Below, in pieces: positions 34,469-43,417 of a stretch of DNA of 64,000 bases. The DNA comes from Geobacter sp. AOG1 (GTDB taxonomy: Bacteria; Desulfobacterota; Desulfuromonadia; Geobacterales; Geobacteraceae). The stretch's first letter is position 1; every line of letters starts with the position of its first letter. The notes under the pieces were generated by a model. The model ran no database searches, was not told the origin of the DNA, and saw nothing but the letters and a program-made list of their open reading frames with translations. Where the stretch lies: contig NZ_BLIZ01000001.1 of the NCBI RefSeq assembly GCF_019972315.1, positions 372,001 to 436,000 of the forward strand, in the 5' to 3' direction. Made by a program: the position numbers and the translations under genes.

Positions 34469-37117
34469 CTACGGAGTCAGACACTTCTCAACCACCTCGT
34501 ACACGTCCCGCGGCAGGTCGGGTACGGCACGGACCCTTTCCAGTTCGGCACGCATGAGTGCCTGACGCCCCGGATCGAAACGGCGCCAGCGGGTGAAGGG
34601 TGCGAGCATGCGGGCAGCGATCTGGGGATTGAGGGGAATGAGGCGAAGCAGCTGGCCGGTGAGGAAGCGGTACCCTGCGCCACCTGCTTCGTGGAAGCGG
34701 ACCTGGTTCCCCTGGCAGAAGGCACCGACCAGTGCCCGCACCCGGTTGGGGTTGGTGATTTCGAAAGCGGGATGGTCGAGCAGCGCCGTCACCACCGCCA
34801 GGGTATCGGGGAGGGAAGCGGTCGCCTGGAGGGAGAACCACTTGTCCACCACCTGGCGATCGTCCTGCCAGCGCCCGTAAAAATCTGCCAGCGCCTCTTC
34901 CCGCTCCGGACAGTCGCACGAAGCAAGGGAGACAAGTGCACCCATCGTGTCGGTCATGTTGTCCGCCTCCCGGTACTGCCGGTAGCAGAGCTCGATGGAC
35001 GCCGGTTCTTCCAATGTCATGAGGTAGGAGAGGCAGAGATTGGCGAAACGCCTCTCGCCGGCCAGGCCGTCGTCCACTGCATAGGGGACGGTGCTTCGAC
35101 ACTCCCGTAACACCGCCAGAAACTCTCCCGACAGTTCCGACGCCAGGGTGCGACGGAGGAGCTGTCGGGCGGCATGGATGGCATCCGGGTCAATGATCGG
35201 CAACTGCTCCGCCAGATATACTTCCGAGGGGAGGGTAAGGGCTTCGGCCAGGTAGGCCCGGTCCGGTTCACCACTGGTAAGAACTGACCGGAAGGCGGCA
35301 ACGAAGTCAGGCTCGACGGTGAGCGTTCGCCCTGCCTGGAGGTCCGCCACCAGCCGCAGGAGCAGTTGACCGGCAAGGGTCTGCCCCGCCTCCCAGCGAC
35401 AGAAGGGATCCGTTTCATGGGCCATGAGGAGAACAAGCTCGTCTTGCCGGTAGGGATACTTGAGCCGGACCGGCGCCGAAAATCCGCGCAGCAGCGCCGG
35501 CACCGACGGGGAGGAAAGACCGCTGAAACGAAAGGTCGTTTCGGCGTCCCTGATTTCCAGAACCCGGCTAGTCGGCCCGGGGGTCTGTTCACCAGCCAGG
35601 GTAACGGGAAGCTCTCGACCATCCCGGTCCAGGAACCCAAGGGACAGGGGGATATGTAGCGGCTCCTTGTCCGGCTGCCCAGGGGTTGGCGGACACGACT
35701 GGTGAATCGTCAGGGTAAAGCTGCCGCTGGCCGGATCGAAGTCGCCGCTGACCTCCAGTTGCGGCGTGCCGGCCTGGCTGTACCAGCGCCCGAACTGCGA
35801 AAGGTCTTTTACCGCCGCATCAGCCATGGCTTGCAGGAAGTCATCAACGGTGGTCGCCTGGCCGTCGTGGCGGGCAAAGTACAGGTCCATCCCCTGCCGG
35901 AATGTGTCCGCCCCCAGCAGGGTGCGGAGCATCCGGACCACTTCCGCCCCCTTGTTGTAGACAGTCACGGTGTAAAAGTTGTTAATCTCCAGGTAGGCGT
36001 CGGGGCGGACCGGATGGGCCATGGGGCCCCCGTCCTCGGCAAACTGGCTGGCGCGCAGCAGGCGGACGTCGGCGATCCGCTTCACCCCCCGCGACTCCAT
36101 ATCGGCGGAGAACTCCTGATCACGGAAGATGGTGAGCCCCTCCTTGAGGGAGAGCTGGAACCAGTCCCGGCAGGTGATCCGGTTGCCGGTCCAGTTGTGA
36201 AAGTACTCGTGGCCGATTACCTCCTCAATGGCCTGAAAGTCGTCGTCGGTGGCGGTGGCCGGGCTGGCCAGCACGTAGCGGGAATTGAAGACGTTGAGCC
36301 CCTTGTTCTCCATCGCCCCCATATTGAAGTCATCCACCGCCACGATCATGTATATGTCCAGGTCATACTCCCTGCCGAAGGCCTCCTCGTCCCACCGCAT
36401 CGCCTTCTTCAGGGAACGCATGGCATGGCCGCAGAGGTGGCGGTTCTTCTCCTGAACATAGATCCGGAGCGCCACGCTCCTTCCTGAGCGGGTGGTGAAG
36501 CTGTCCTCGATACAGGCCAGATCCCCCGCCACCATGGCGAAGAGATAGCAGGGTTTTCTGAACGGATCGTGCCAGGTGGCATAGTGGCGGCCACCGGAGA
36601 GTTCGCCTGCCGCCACCAGGTTGCCGTTGGACAACAGCACGGGACAGCGCTCCCGGACGGCGGTGATGGTTGTAGTAAAGACCGCCATCACGTCGGGACG
36701 GTCCGGATAATAGGTGATGGCCCGGAACCCCTCCGCTTCGCACTGGGTGCAGAACATCCCAGAAGAACAGTAGAGACCTTCCAGGGCGGTGTTCTCCCGG
36801 GGGTGGAGCTCCGTCTCCACTTCCAGGGTGAAGGCAGCGGGAACGCCAAAAATGACGAGCCGCTCGCCATCGGCCGTGTAGCGATCATCCGGAAGCGGTG
36901 CACCGTCGAGACGCAGTGCCGTGAGCACCAGCCGCTTGCCATCAAGCAGCAGCGCCCGGGAACCGGCAGCATAGTCATAATTGGCGCGGATGGTCAACCG
37001 GGAGCGGACACGGGCAGTCTCCTCCTCAAGGTCGACGTGGAGATCCACGGTCTCCACCAGGTAGTCAGGCGGGGTGTACTCCTTGCGGTAGACGGTCAGG
37101 TGGGAGGCTTCGGTCAT
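34469..37117 (-). CDS. pepN: Aminopeptidase N (M1 family)
   Basis: An 882-residue zinc aminopeptidase that trims N-terminal residues from peptides in the cytoplasm. The exopeptidase motif GAMEN is at 267-271 and the zinc site HEYFH at 303-307, with the third ligand Glu about 18 residues on (SLKEGLT). Domains follow the bacterial PepN plan: N-terminal beta sandwich, catalytic domain, DUF3458 Ig-like domain (about 440-540) and a helical C-terminal domain. The ATG at 37117 has GAGGAAACC just upstream; the earlier in-frame ATG at 37177 adds non-conserved residues. It stands alone. Confidence 0.95.
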   Translation of the reverse strand: MTEASHLTVYRKEYTPPDYLVETVDLHVDLEEETARVRSRLTIRANYDYAAGSRALLLDGKRLVLTALRLDGAPLPDDRYTADGERLVIFGVPAAFTLEVETELHPRENTALEGLYCSSGMFCTQCEAEGFRAITYYPDRPDVMAVFTTTITAVRERCPVLLSNGNLVAAGELSGGRHYATWHDPFRKPCYLFAMVAGDLACIEDSFTTRSGRSVALRIYVQEKNRHLCGHAMRSLKKAMRWDEEAFGREYDLDIYMIVAVDDFNMGAMENKGLNVFNSRYVLASPATATDDDFQAIEEVIGHEYFHNWTGNRITCRDWFQLSLKEGLTIFRDQEFSADMESRGVKRIADVRLLRASQFAEDGGPMAHPVRPDAYLEINNFYTVTVYNKGAEVVRMLRTLLGADTFRQGMDLYFARHDGQATTVDDFLQAMADAAVKDLSQFGRWYSQAGTPQLEVSGDFDPASGSFTLTIHQSCPPTPGQPDKEPLHIPLSLGFLDRDGRELPVTLAGEQTPGPTSRVLEIRDAETTFRFSGLSSPSVPALLRGFSAPVRLKYPYRQDELVLLMAHETDPFCRWEAGQTLAGQLLLRLVADLQAGRTLTVEPDFVAAFRSVLTSGEPDRAYLAEALTLPSEVYLAEQLPIIDPDAIHAARQLLRRTLASELSGEFLAVLRECRSTVPYAVDDGLAGERRFANLCLSYLMTLEEPASIELCYRQYREADNMTDTMGALVSLASCDCPEREEALADFYGRWQDDRQVVDKWFSLQATASLPDTLAVVTALLDHPAFEITNPNRVRALVGAFCQGNQVRFHEAGGAGYRFLTGQLLRLIPLNPQIAARMLAPFTRWRRFDPGRQALMRAELERVRAVPDLPRDVYEVVEKCLTP

Positions 37118-37208
37118 GGTTTCCTCGCGGGGTCGAGATGGGATGCACCAAGGCAAACGGTAGTTATTTTCGGACAAGTTTCAAGTGTATCAGCAATGGC
37201 GTTGCCGG

Positions 37209-37239
37209 CAAAGAAAAACCCCGGCTGGCAGGCCGGGGT
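37209..37239 (-). terminator. Terminator of the transaldolase gene
   Basis: Read on the minus strand, ACCCCGGC and GCCGGGGT (37232-37239 and 37218-37225) form an 8-bp stem with a 6-base loop, followed by TTTTTCTTT. It lies about 75 bases after the transaldolase stop. Confidence 0.85.
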
Positions 37240-37313
37240 CTGGTGATGCAAAGGGCAGACGGGTGAATGCAAACTCATTGTCTACCCGGATTCAGCCGAT
37301 CATGAGAACGTCC

Positions 37314-37958
37314 CTACTTGGGAACCTTTTCCCAGTCCTCCAGGAACTTCTTGATCCCCGCGTCGGTGAGAGGATGCTTGGCGAGCTGCATGATGACCGA
37401 GAAGGGGATGGTGGCGACATCGGCGCCGATGAGGGCGGAGTTGAGGACATGGACCGGGTTCCGGACACTCGCCACGATGATCTCGGCGGTGTAGCCGTAG
37501 TTATCGAAAATGGTCCGGATCTCCTCGATGATCCCCATGCCGTCCTGGGAGATGTCGTCGAGCCGGCCGACGAAGGGGGAGACGTAGGTGGCGCCAGCCT
37601 TGGCAGCCAGGAGCGCCTGCATCGGAGTGAAGATAAGAGTGACGTTGGTCTTGATCCCCTTCTCCGACAGGGTCTTGGTCGCCTTCAGCCCTTCCGGGGT
37701 CATGGGGAGCTTGATGACGATGTTCTTGTGGAGCTTGGCCAGCTTCTTCGCTTCCTTGATCATTCCGTCGTGATCGAGGGAGATTACCTCGGCGGAGATG
37801 GGGCCGTCCACGATGGCCGTGATCTCCTTGATCACCTCCTCGAACTTGCGCCCCGACTTGGCGATGAGGGATGGATTGGTGGTAACGCCATCCACCACAC
37901 CCAGTTCATGGGCCTCGCGGATCTCTTTGACGTCGGCGGTGTCGATAAAAAACTTCAT
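37314..37958 (-). CDS. tal: Transaldolase, small TalC/MipB subfamily
   Basis: A 214-residue cytoplasmic enzyme of the short transaldolase/fructose-6-phosphate aldolase group, acting in the non-oxidative pentose phosphate pathway along with the split transketolase of this window. The N-terminal [20 protein letters not shown], the Schiff-base Lys in NIVIKLPMT and SPFVGRLDD are all present. The ATG at 37958 has GGAGGA 8 bases upstream. An interspersed repeat lies upstream in the gap. Confidence 0.94.
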   Translation of the reverse strand: MKFFIDTADVKEIREAHELGVVDGVTTNPSLIAKSGRKFEEVIKEITAIVDGPISAEVISLDHDGMIKEAKKLAKLHKNIVIKLPMTPEGLKATKTLSEKGIKTNVTLIFTPMQALLAAKAGATYVSPFVGRLDDISQDGMGIIEEIRTIFDNYGYTAEIIVASVRNPVHVLNSALIGADVATIPFSVIMQLAKHPLTDAGIKKFLEDWEKVPK

Positions 37959-38046
37959 AAAAATTCCTCCGGATGAATGCTTGTGCTGAATTGAACTGCT
38001 ATTTTTTGAAATCAGTTTGCTGTTCGAACGTGATTTTTGTGCAAGG

Positions 38047-38136
38047 TCAAGGCGCCGAGGAAGAGAGCGGAGGCGTAGCAGCGCTACGCCGCACAAGCGA
38101 TGACGAAGGCAACGCCGAGATTGCGCAAAAGGCGCG
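38047..38136. repeat. Interspersed repeat with central palindrome, copy B
   Basis: A segment related to 28991-29081, with a perfect central stem GGCGTAGC/GCTACGCC and flanking blocks GGCGCCGAGGA, TGACGA, AACG and CGCAAAA. It occupies the gap between the transaldolase start region and the YHS gene stop, just 4 bases from the latter. Confidence 0.6.
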
Positions 38137-38140
38137 TTCG

Positions 38141-38380
38141 TTATCCCTTGTGTTCCAGCTTATCCCGATATTCCTCCAGACATTCCATGGAGCAGAAGTA
38201 GACCCGCTCCCCTTCCACCCGGCCGATAACCGCATCGTCCTCGGTCACGTAGGTGCCGCAAACCGGATCCTTGTAGGTTTCCTCGCCGGCCGGCTTCGCC
38301 GCTTCGACCTCCTTGCGGGCACGCCCCTTGAACATCAGGTAGATGCAGTAGCCGATGAGTGCCCAGATCAGAAAACGCAC
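38141..38380 (-). CDS. Small membrane-anchored YHS-domain protein
   Basis: A 79-residue protein with one N-terminal membrane helix (about 3-18) and a YHS metal-binding domain (about 36-75) with the Cys pattern [22 protein letters not shown] domains are found in copper and heavy-metal handling proteins. The start is a GTG at 38380 with AGGGAAG 8 bases upstream. It follows folK by 13 bases, same strand, and is likely cotranscribed. Confidence 0.85.
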   Translation of the reverse strand: MRFLIWALIGYCIYLMFKGRARKEVEAAKPAGEETYKDPVCGTYVTEDDAVIGRVEGERVYFCSMECLEEYRDKLEHKG

Positions 38381-38393
38381 GATAGTAACTTCC

Positions 38394-38882
38394 CTATACC
38401 TTCGTGACCCGCTCGTCCGATTTGAGCGCGGCCAGCAGCCCGGCCACGGTCGTCTGCAGCAGGGGATGGATGAATTCCGGGGCAATCTCGGCAAGCGGCA
38501 CCAGCACGAAGCGCCGTTCGTGGAGCCGGGGGTGGGGAATGGCCAGGTTTTCCTCGGCCACCACCTGCCGGCCATAGAAGAGAATATCCAGGTCCATGGT
38601 CCGCGGCCCGTTGGGGATGGTGCGCCGACGCTTGAAGATGTCGGTTTCGATTCCCTGCAACCGGGCCAGGAGTTCCTGGGGGGCTAATGCCGTTTCCAGC
38701 CTCAGAACGGCATTGAGGAAGCTGTCCTGCTCCACCCCTCCCACCGGTTCCGTGTCGTAGAAGCCGGAAAGTGCCGTGATACGGCACCCCGGCAGCTTGC
38801 CGATCTCCGCAACCGCGCGCAACAGGTTCAGTTCCCGGTCCCCCTGGTTGGAGCCGAGGGCTATGAAAACATCGCTTTCCAC
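38394..38882 (-). CDS. folK: 2-amino-4-hydroxy-6-hydroxymethyldihydropteridine pyrophosphokinase
   Basis: A 162-residue cytoplasmic enzyme of folate synthesis, moving pyrophosphate from ATP to 6-hydroxymethyl-dihydropterin. Motifs are ALGSNQGDRE, the pterin-site SGFYDTEPVGG and the metal/ATP motif GPRTMDLDILFY, followed by IPHPRLHERRFVL. Start is GTG at 38882. It is followed by the small YHS gene and preceded at 77 bases by the MoxR-like ATPase gene. Confidence 0.95.
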   Translation of the reverse strand: MESDVFIALGSNQGDRELNLLRAVAEIGKLPGCRITALSGFYDTEPVGGVEQDSFLNAVLRLETALAPQELLARLQGIETDIFKRRRTIPNGPRTMDLDILFYGRQVVAEENLAIPHPRLHERRFVLVPLAEIAPEFIHPLLQTTVAGLLAALKSDERVTKV

Positions 38883-38959
38883 GGGGTCCGATTAGAACAC
38901 ATATCGCCGCATTTTTCAATGGGAACGGAATTAGGGAACGTTATCGGAAACGACGTCTT

Positions 38960-40018
38960 TCACGCCTCGGCACTGATCGCCGCGATGGCATCCAGCACCA
39001 CCCCGTCGTACTTGTCCTGGGCCAGTGCCAGCGCCACCGGGGGTATCTTGATGAGCGACTTGACGAGGCCGAAACGCATGTCCCGGGGAAGGCAGTCCAG
39101 ATAGGCCACCAGGTTCCCTTCCTGGGGTTCGGTGAGCGCCGGCGCCGTCTGCAGCAGCGTGACCAGCTCGTTCATGGTCGCTGCCTGGGCGTCGTCACGC
39201 TGGCCCGCAGTCTCTTCCGCCACGGCCGGCCAGTTGTCCAGCACCTGGGCAGCAGGCACCGGCCGGTTCAGCCGGTCCGTACACCAGCGGAGGAAGGTGA
39301 TGGCCGCCTCTTTCCCGACGATGCCGGCATAGACTTCCATCTCCAGGTCTTTCGGGAAGCGGCAGTGCCGGCGCAGGGTACTCACCATCTCCCATCCCCG
39401 CTCCGTCGGCTCTACTTCCATGTCGAGGGGGCTGCCTTGGCGGGAGAGGAAATGGGGGTTGCCGGCCAGAAAACTCCGCACGCCACTGTCCAGCTCCCGT
39501 TTCATGGCATAGCGTGCCCAGCAGCCGTAGTCGGTCTCCACGTAGATCATCACCATCCGGTCGATGAGCGCCCGGTCGAGAGTGGCTACCTGGTACGTAC
39601 CGTCGGGTGGGTTGATGGTCACCACCACCTTGTGGCGGGGGTGGAGCTTGTGCGTGTGAAGCGCCCGTTGCTGCCCCTCGGCAGGAGGCTCCACGAACTG
39701 GAAGATCGCCTGGAGGGTATCCTCCTGCTGGGCGCGGTTCAGTTCGTCGCAGTGGACGATGGTCTCATCCTCTTCGTCCTCGGGCCACCAGGAAGGACGG
39801 GACCAGTGCATCACCTTCCCTTCCCGGTAGGGAATCCCCACCAGGTCCCCCACTTCCATCTGTCCGAGCCGCAACGGCACGTAGCGGCGTCCTATCTCCC
39901 GGCAGACCTGAATGACGCCGGCGGTCTTCCCCACCCCCCGGTGCCCCACCACACAGGGGGTCAGGTCGGTCTTGGTCAGGATCTCCCGCAAGACGGTTTT
40001 CATCTGTTCAACATTCAT
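38960..40018 (-). CDS. MoxR-like AAA+ ATPase
   Basis: A 352-residue cytoplasmic AAA+ protein. Walker A is GHRGVGKTAG, Walker B HCDELNRA, and sensor-type VVVTINPPDGTYQV follows, a plan typical of MoxR/CbbQ-like chaperone ATPases. Such proteins usually act with a von Willebrand A-domain partner to activate an enzyme; none is encoded here. The start is uncertain: the ATG at 40018 has AAGGAAG 13 bases upstream, while one at 40042 has no visible site. The C-terminal part (about 200-350) is helical and not recognised. Confidence 0.85.
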   Translation of the reverse strand: MNVEQMKTVLREILTKTDLTPCVVGHRGVGKTAGVIQVCREIGRRYVPLRLGQMEVGDLVGIPYREGKVMHWSRPSWWPEDEEDETIVHCDELNRAQQEDTLQAIFQFVEPPAEGQQRALHTHKLHPRHKVVVTINPPDGTYQVATLDRALIDRMVMIYVETDYGCWARYAMKRELDSGVRSFLAGNPHFLSRQGSPLDMEVEPTERGWEMVSTLRRHCRFPKDLEMEVYAGIVGKEAAITFLRWCTDRLNRPVPAAQVLDNWPAVAEETAGQRDDAQAATMNELVTLLQTAPALTEPQEGNLVAYLDCLPRDMRFGLVKSLIKIPPVALALAQDKYDGVVLDAIAAISAEA

Positions 40019-40153
40019 GGCAGCGCTGTTTCTTCCTTGCATGACCGGCAGTCAACCGGCGTGATAACGTCATGATATGGCGCAATTTTTTTATGGTACC
40101 CCCTACCCTTTCCGGGGGTCAACTGTTTTTTCCCTCTCCATCTCTCTCAGGGG

Positions 40154-41740
40154 CTAGCCACCCAGCGGATCGTTTCTGCCGTCTGACACCACCTTACCGG
40201 CCTGCTGCCAGAAGCCGTGGTAGCTGAACGGTGCATGATGGTCGAGATGGACCTTTGCCAGGGGGCCCTCCTCCGGCCGTTCCGCCGCGAGCACCGCCAG
40301 ATAGCTCCGGCGGGTGTGGCTGTCGTACACCTCGGTGGTCAGCCAGCCCGGTTCCCGGGGGTCGTCAGCATCATACCGATGGCCGGGGCGGGGGATGAAG
40401 ACCGGCTCGCTGCAGTAGTTCCCCTCGCCGAAATCATAGCTCGCGGTGGCTCCGGTCACCATGTCGATACGGGCGATGATGGACCAAAAGAACTCCCCCG
40501 GCCGGCACTTTCCCACATAGCCGATCCGGTACGGATGGCAGAGGTGAAGATCGTTGATCCGGGGCCATTCGTAACTCCCCCGGTCAAGGACCTCCTGGTG
40601 GATGGTCCGGCGGCCGGGGTCGATCCGGTAGCGGCGCAGCTCGCCGGGAAACCGGTAGTTCCCCCTGCGCCCTTCCATCACCGCGAAGGCGACCGGATCG
40701 CTGCCGATCACATGGTCCGGATTGGCGTAGCCGATGAAATCGGCGACGATCTCCCCCTGCCGTTCCCACGCATTGAAGGAGTGCCACATGAAGCAGGCGT
40801 CCGTTGCCAGCCGCAGCGGCGGAGCGTTGCCGTCCCGTTCCAGCACGAGGATGTCGCTTCCCCGCTCCGGATGCCAACTGAGGGACTCGGCCATGCTCTC
40901 CCGACCGAGCAGAAAGCTCCAGATACCGACGTCAACCGGCTGGAGATTGAAGATAACGTGCCGATCAGAAACGAAGAAATCGTGAAAATAGAGATTACGA
41001 GGCATGACAATAGCCCGATGGCGCTTCAACGAGCCATCTGCGGCAAACTGCGTGAGATGGAGGTGGGGGGATGGTCCGTACTGTATGCCGAACAGCAACC
41101 ATTCGCCGGTCCGCCGGTCAATCTTGCTGTGGGCCGAGAAGAGGATGCCGTCCGCCGGCATGCCGAGGCGGCTTTCCCCGATGGTCGCAAGGGTGGCCGG
41201 GTCGAGTTCGTAGGGAAAGCTCGACTCGTCGAAGGCGTAGAGGCGGTTGTTACGCAGATAGACGGTGATGCCGGCCTGGCTCAGCAGCCGGTCCACCGCC
41301 CAGACATTGGCCCACCAGCCGCCGGGTGCCTGGGTGCTCCAGGAAGGGTAGAGGAACGTGCCGGCCTTCTCCTCCTCCACGAACCTGCGGGTCCGGACGA
41401 AGCGGTTCTGGTAGCGTACTCCTTCCGGTTGGAAACGGAACGCCTGCACCATGCCGTCGCCATCCAGGAGGGTCCGCTTGCGCAGCCCACCCCGTTCGAA
41501 CAGCCCCGGACCATTCCGGTAGAGGTCCCCGCGAAGTTCCGCCGGCAGCCGCCCCTCCACCCGGGTGAGGTAATCGTGCTCATCGGTCAGAGAAGTAGCC
41601 AAGCCCAGATAGGGGCGATCGACGTCACCGAAATCGGGGAAAACGCCCCTTTTCACGGGAGGACGGGACGCGCAGGCCGGCAGCGCCAGGACGGTGCCCG
41701 CTCCGCCGGCCAGCCAGAGGAATTGGCGACGTGTCAGCAT
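40154..41740 (-). CDS. Carotenoid-oxygenase-family protein with Tat/lipoprotein-like signal
   Basis: A 528-residue member of the carotenoid cleavage oxygenase (RPE65-like) family. The N-terminus reads LTRRQFLWLAGG, a twin-arginine-like signal, followed by LALPACAS, which also fits a lipobox, so the mature protein is exported. Four candidate iron-ligand His are present in AHSKIDRRTGEW, YFHDFFVSD, MWHSFNAWE and YHGFWQQ, as in active family members, and the RNGPGLFE motif is conserved. The family cleaves conjugated double bases of carotenoids or stilbenoids with O2. The substrate here is unknown, and the protein's presence beside anaerobic genes is notable. The ATG at 41740 is preceded by GGAAA. 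Confidence 0.88.
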   Translation of the reverse strand: MLTRRQFLWLAGGAGTVLALPACASRPPVKRGVFPDFGDVDRPYLGLATSLTDEHDYLTRVEGRLPAELRGDLYRNGPGLFERGGLRKRTLLDGDGMVQAFRFQPEGVRYQNRFVRTRRFVEEEKAGTFLYPSWSTQAPGGWWANVWAVDRLLSQAGITVYLRNNRLYAFDESSFPYELDPATLATIGESRLGMPADGILFSAHSKIDRRTGEWLLFGIQYGPSPHLHLTQFAADGSLKRHRAIVMPRNLYFHDFFVSDRHVIFNLQPVDVGIWSFLLGRESMAESLSWHPERGSDILVLERDGNAPPLRLATDACFMWHSFNAWERQGEIVADFIGYANPDHVIGSDPVAFAVMEGRRGNYRFPGELRRYRIDPGRRTIHQEVLDRGSYEWPRINDLHLCHPYRIGYVGKCRPGEFFWSIIARIDMVTGATASYDFGEGNYCSEPVFIPRPGHRYDADDPREPGWLTTEVYDSHTRRSYLAVLAAERPEEGPLAKVHLDHHAPFSYHGFWQQAGKVVSDGRNDPLGG

Positions 41741-41974
41741 CGATTTTCCAGGATTTGTGCTCACAGAGTCAGTATAGCAGTTTTCCCTGCAACTGCCGGT
41801 TGGAGCATTACCACCTCGCCGACCGGCAGGGTTATTTTTCCTGCATGCCCCGTCCGTTTGCGGTAAACTGATGGCAGGCATATGGGGAAGGGACGGGGTG
41901 GACGTTACCGTGACAGGCCCCCTTCGCCGTGCACCCGCCTGATGCGGGCACCATCTGTTTACCAGGGAGCTACT

Positions 41975-42187
41975 ATGAGAGAAACCAGATTGACCTTACC
42001 GGAACTGGCGCTCATCGCGGGAACCCGCGGCGCACTCGGGGCGGGTGTCGCCCTGCTGGTCGCGGACCGCCTCAGTGCCGAGCAGCGACGTTCGGTGGGC
42101 TGGACGCTGTTCCTCGTCGGTGCGATCAGCACCGTCCCCCTCGCCATCGAGGTATTCGGCAAACGGGACGGTTGCGGTGAGCGGTAA
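41975..42187 (+). CDS. Small two-helix membrane protein
   Basis: A 70-residue protein with two hydrophobic segments (about 10-28 and 40-58) separated by a charged loop (ADRLSAEQRRSVG). It has AGGGAG upstream of the ATG at 41975. No motif gives a function. It is followed after 15 bases by the DUF309-like gene and may be cotranscribed with it. Confidence 0.7.
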   Translation: MRETRLTLPELALIAGTRGALGAGVALLVADRLSAEQRRSVGWTLFLVGAISTVPLAIEVFGKRDGCGER

Positions 42188-42202
42188 AGACGAGATCGGG
42201 AC

Positions 42203-42604
42203 ATGACCATGGACCGCAGGGAAGGTAACTGTCACCAGCCCCCTTCCCCCGAACTTCTCCAGGGAATTGCCCAGTTCAACGGGGAAACATGGTTCGACTG
42301 CCATGAGACACTTGAAGAGCTCTGGATCGGCGAGCCGGGATTGATTCGGGACATGTACCAGGGAATCCTGCAGATTGCGGTCGGGCTCCATCACTGGCGG
42401 GAAGGAAACTACGGCGGGTCGGTCTCACTGCTGCGCAAGGGGGCGGCGCTGCTGGGGCACGTGGACGGAGATTGTCACGGAGTGGACCTGTCGGCGTTGA
42501 GGGAAGATACGGACCGCCTGCGGGAACGCCTGGAAACCTTGGGACCGGAACGGATGGATGAACTGGAGCGGGAGTTCATCCCCCGTATCCACTTGATCGG
42601 CTGA
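42203..42604 (+). CDS. DUF309-family protein
   Basis: A 133-residue helical protein of the DUF309 family, recognised by the motif FNGETWFDCHETLEELW and MYQGILQIAVGLHHW, which carries conserved His and Glu residues possibly binding a metal. The function of the family is not known. The ATG at 42203 lacks a strong ribosome site; a second ATG two codons on is equally possible. Confidence 0.85.
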   Translation: MTMDRREGNCHQPPSPELLQGIAQFNGETWFDCHETLEELWIGEPGLIRDMYQGILQIAVGLHHWREGNYGGSVSLLRKGAALLGHVDGDCHGVDLSALREDTDRLRERLETLGPERMDELEREFIPRIHLIG

Positions 42605-42634
42605 CTATCCCGGACGGGGAAGAAAAGACGAGGA

Positions 42635-43198
42635 TTACTCGTTCAGGTCATCCGGAAGAAAGCTCTCCGGCTCGGGACCACCCTTGCCGCTGACGATGTT
42701 TTCAGCCCAGCTGTCGATATTCTGCCTGACCACCGCCTCGACGCTTCTCTCCAGCTGCTCCTGACGGATTTTGGCATAGCCGGGGAGCTGCCGGACTTCA
42801 TAGTGGACATGGGGACCGGTGGAGCGCCCCGTGTTGCCGGAGAGGGCGAGCACCGTGGTGGTATCAACCTTCTGGCCAGGATGGACCTTGATATCACCGT
42901 TGTGGCCGTAGATGGAGATGTAGCCGTTGCCATGGTCCACGGCTACCATGTTGCCATACCCTTTGTACGGCCCGGCGAAATAGACTGTCCCCGTCTGGGT
43001 CGGATAGACGGGGGTTCCCAGCGGGACCGCGATGTCAACCCCGTTGTGGTGTAGCATCCTGCCACTGCCGAAGGGGTCGAGGCGCCAGCCGATGCCGGAA
43101 GTGACCGTCCCGCCGTCCACCGGCAGCTGGCGGGACGCCAGGGCGCCGGTCGGCAGCGCCAGCAGCAGGGCGGCGCACCATATCCGCAAACTTTTCAT
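42635..43198 (-). CDS. M23-family peptidoglycan endopeptidase
   Basis: A 187-residue secreted protein with a signal peptide (1-22, ending ALA) and a LytM/M23 peptidase domain. Zinc ligands are seen in HHNGVD (H51, D55) and GPHVHYEV, and the GYISIYGHN and KVHPGQKV stretches are typical of the fold. It should cut peptide cross-links in the cell wall, or, if inactive, activate amidases. The ATG at 43198 starts the signal peptide. It diverges from the dienelactone hydrolase gene. Confidence 0.92.
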   Translation of the reverse strand: MKSLRIWCAALLLALPTGALASRQLPVDGGTVTSGIGWRLDPFGSGRMLHHNGVDIAVPLGTPVYPTQTGTVYFAGPYKGYGNMVAVDHGNGYISIYGHNGDIKVHPGQKVDTTTVLALSGNTGRSTGPHVHYEVRQLPGYAKIRQEQLERSVEAVVRQNIDSWAENIVSGKGGPEPESFLPDDLNE

Positions 43199-43417
43199 AC
43201 CTGTACCATGCAATTTCCGCACACGCACTTCTCCATCATGAACATTCGCTACGTTACCGTTATACCCCGGCATATCCGGAAAGGTCAACCCCACCCGCGC
43301 AAACGGCCGCCCGCCGGTGATCCCGGCCACATTGCAATGCGTCGCCGGCATGGTATAACTCCACATGTACGTAAATCACCAGCAAAAACCGGGCCGTTTG
43401 TGCCCAGGAGGTGCCCC

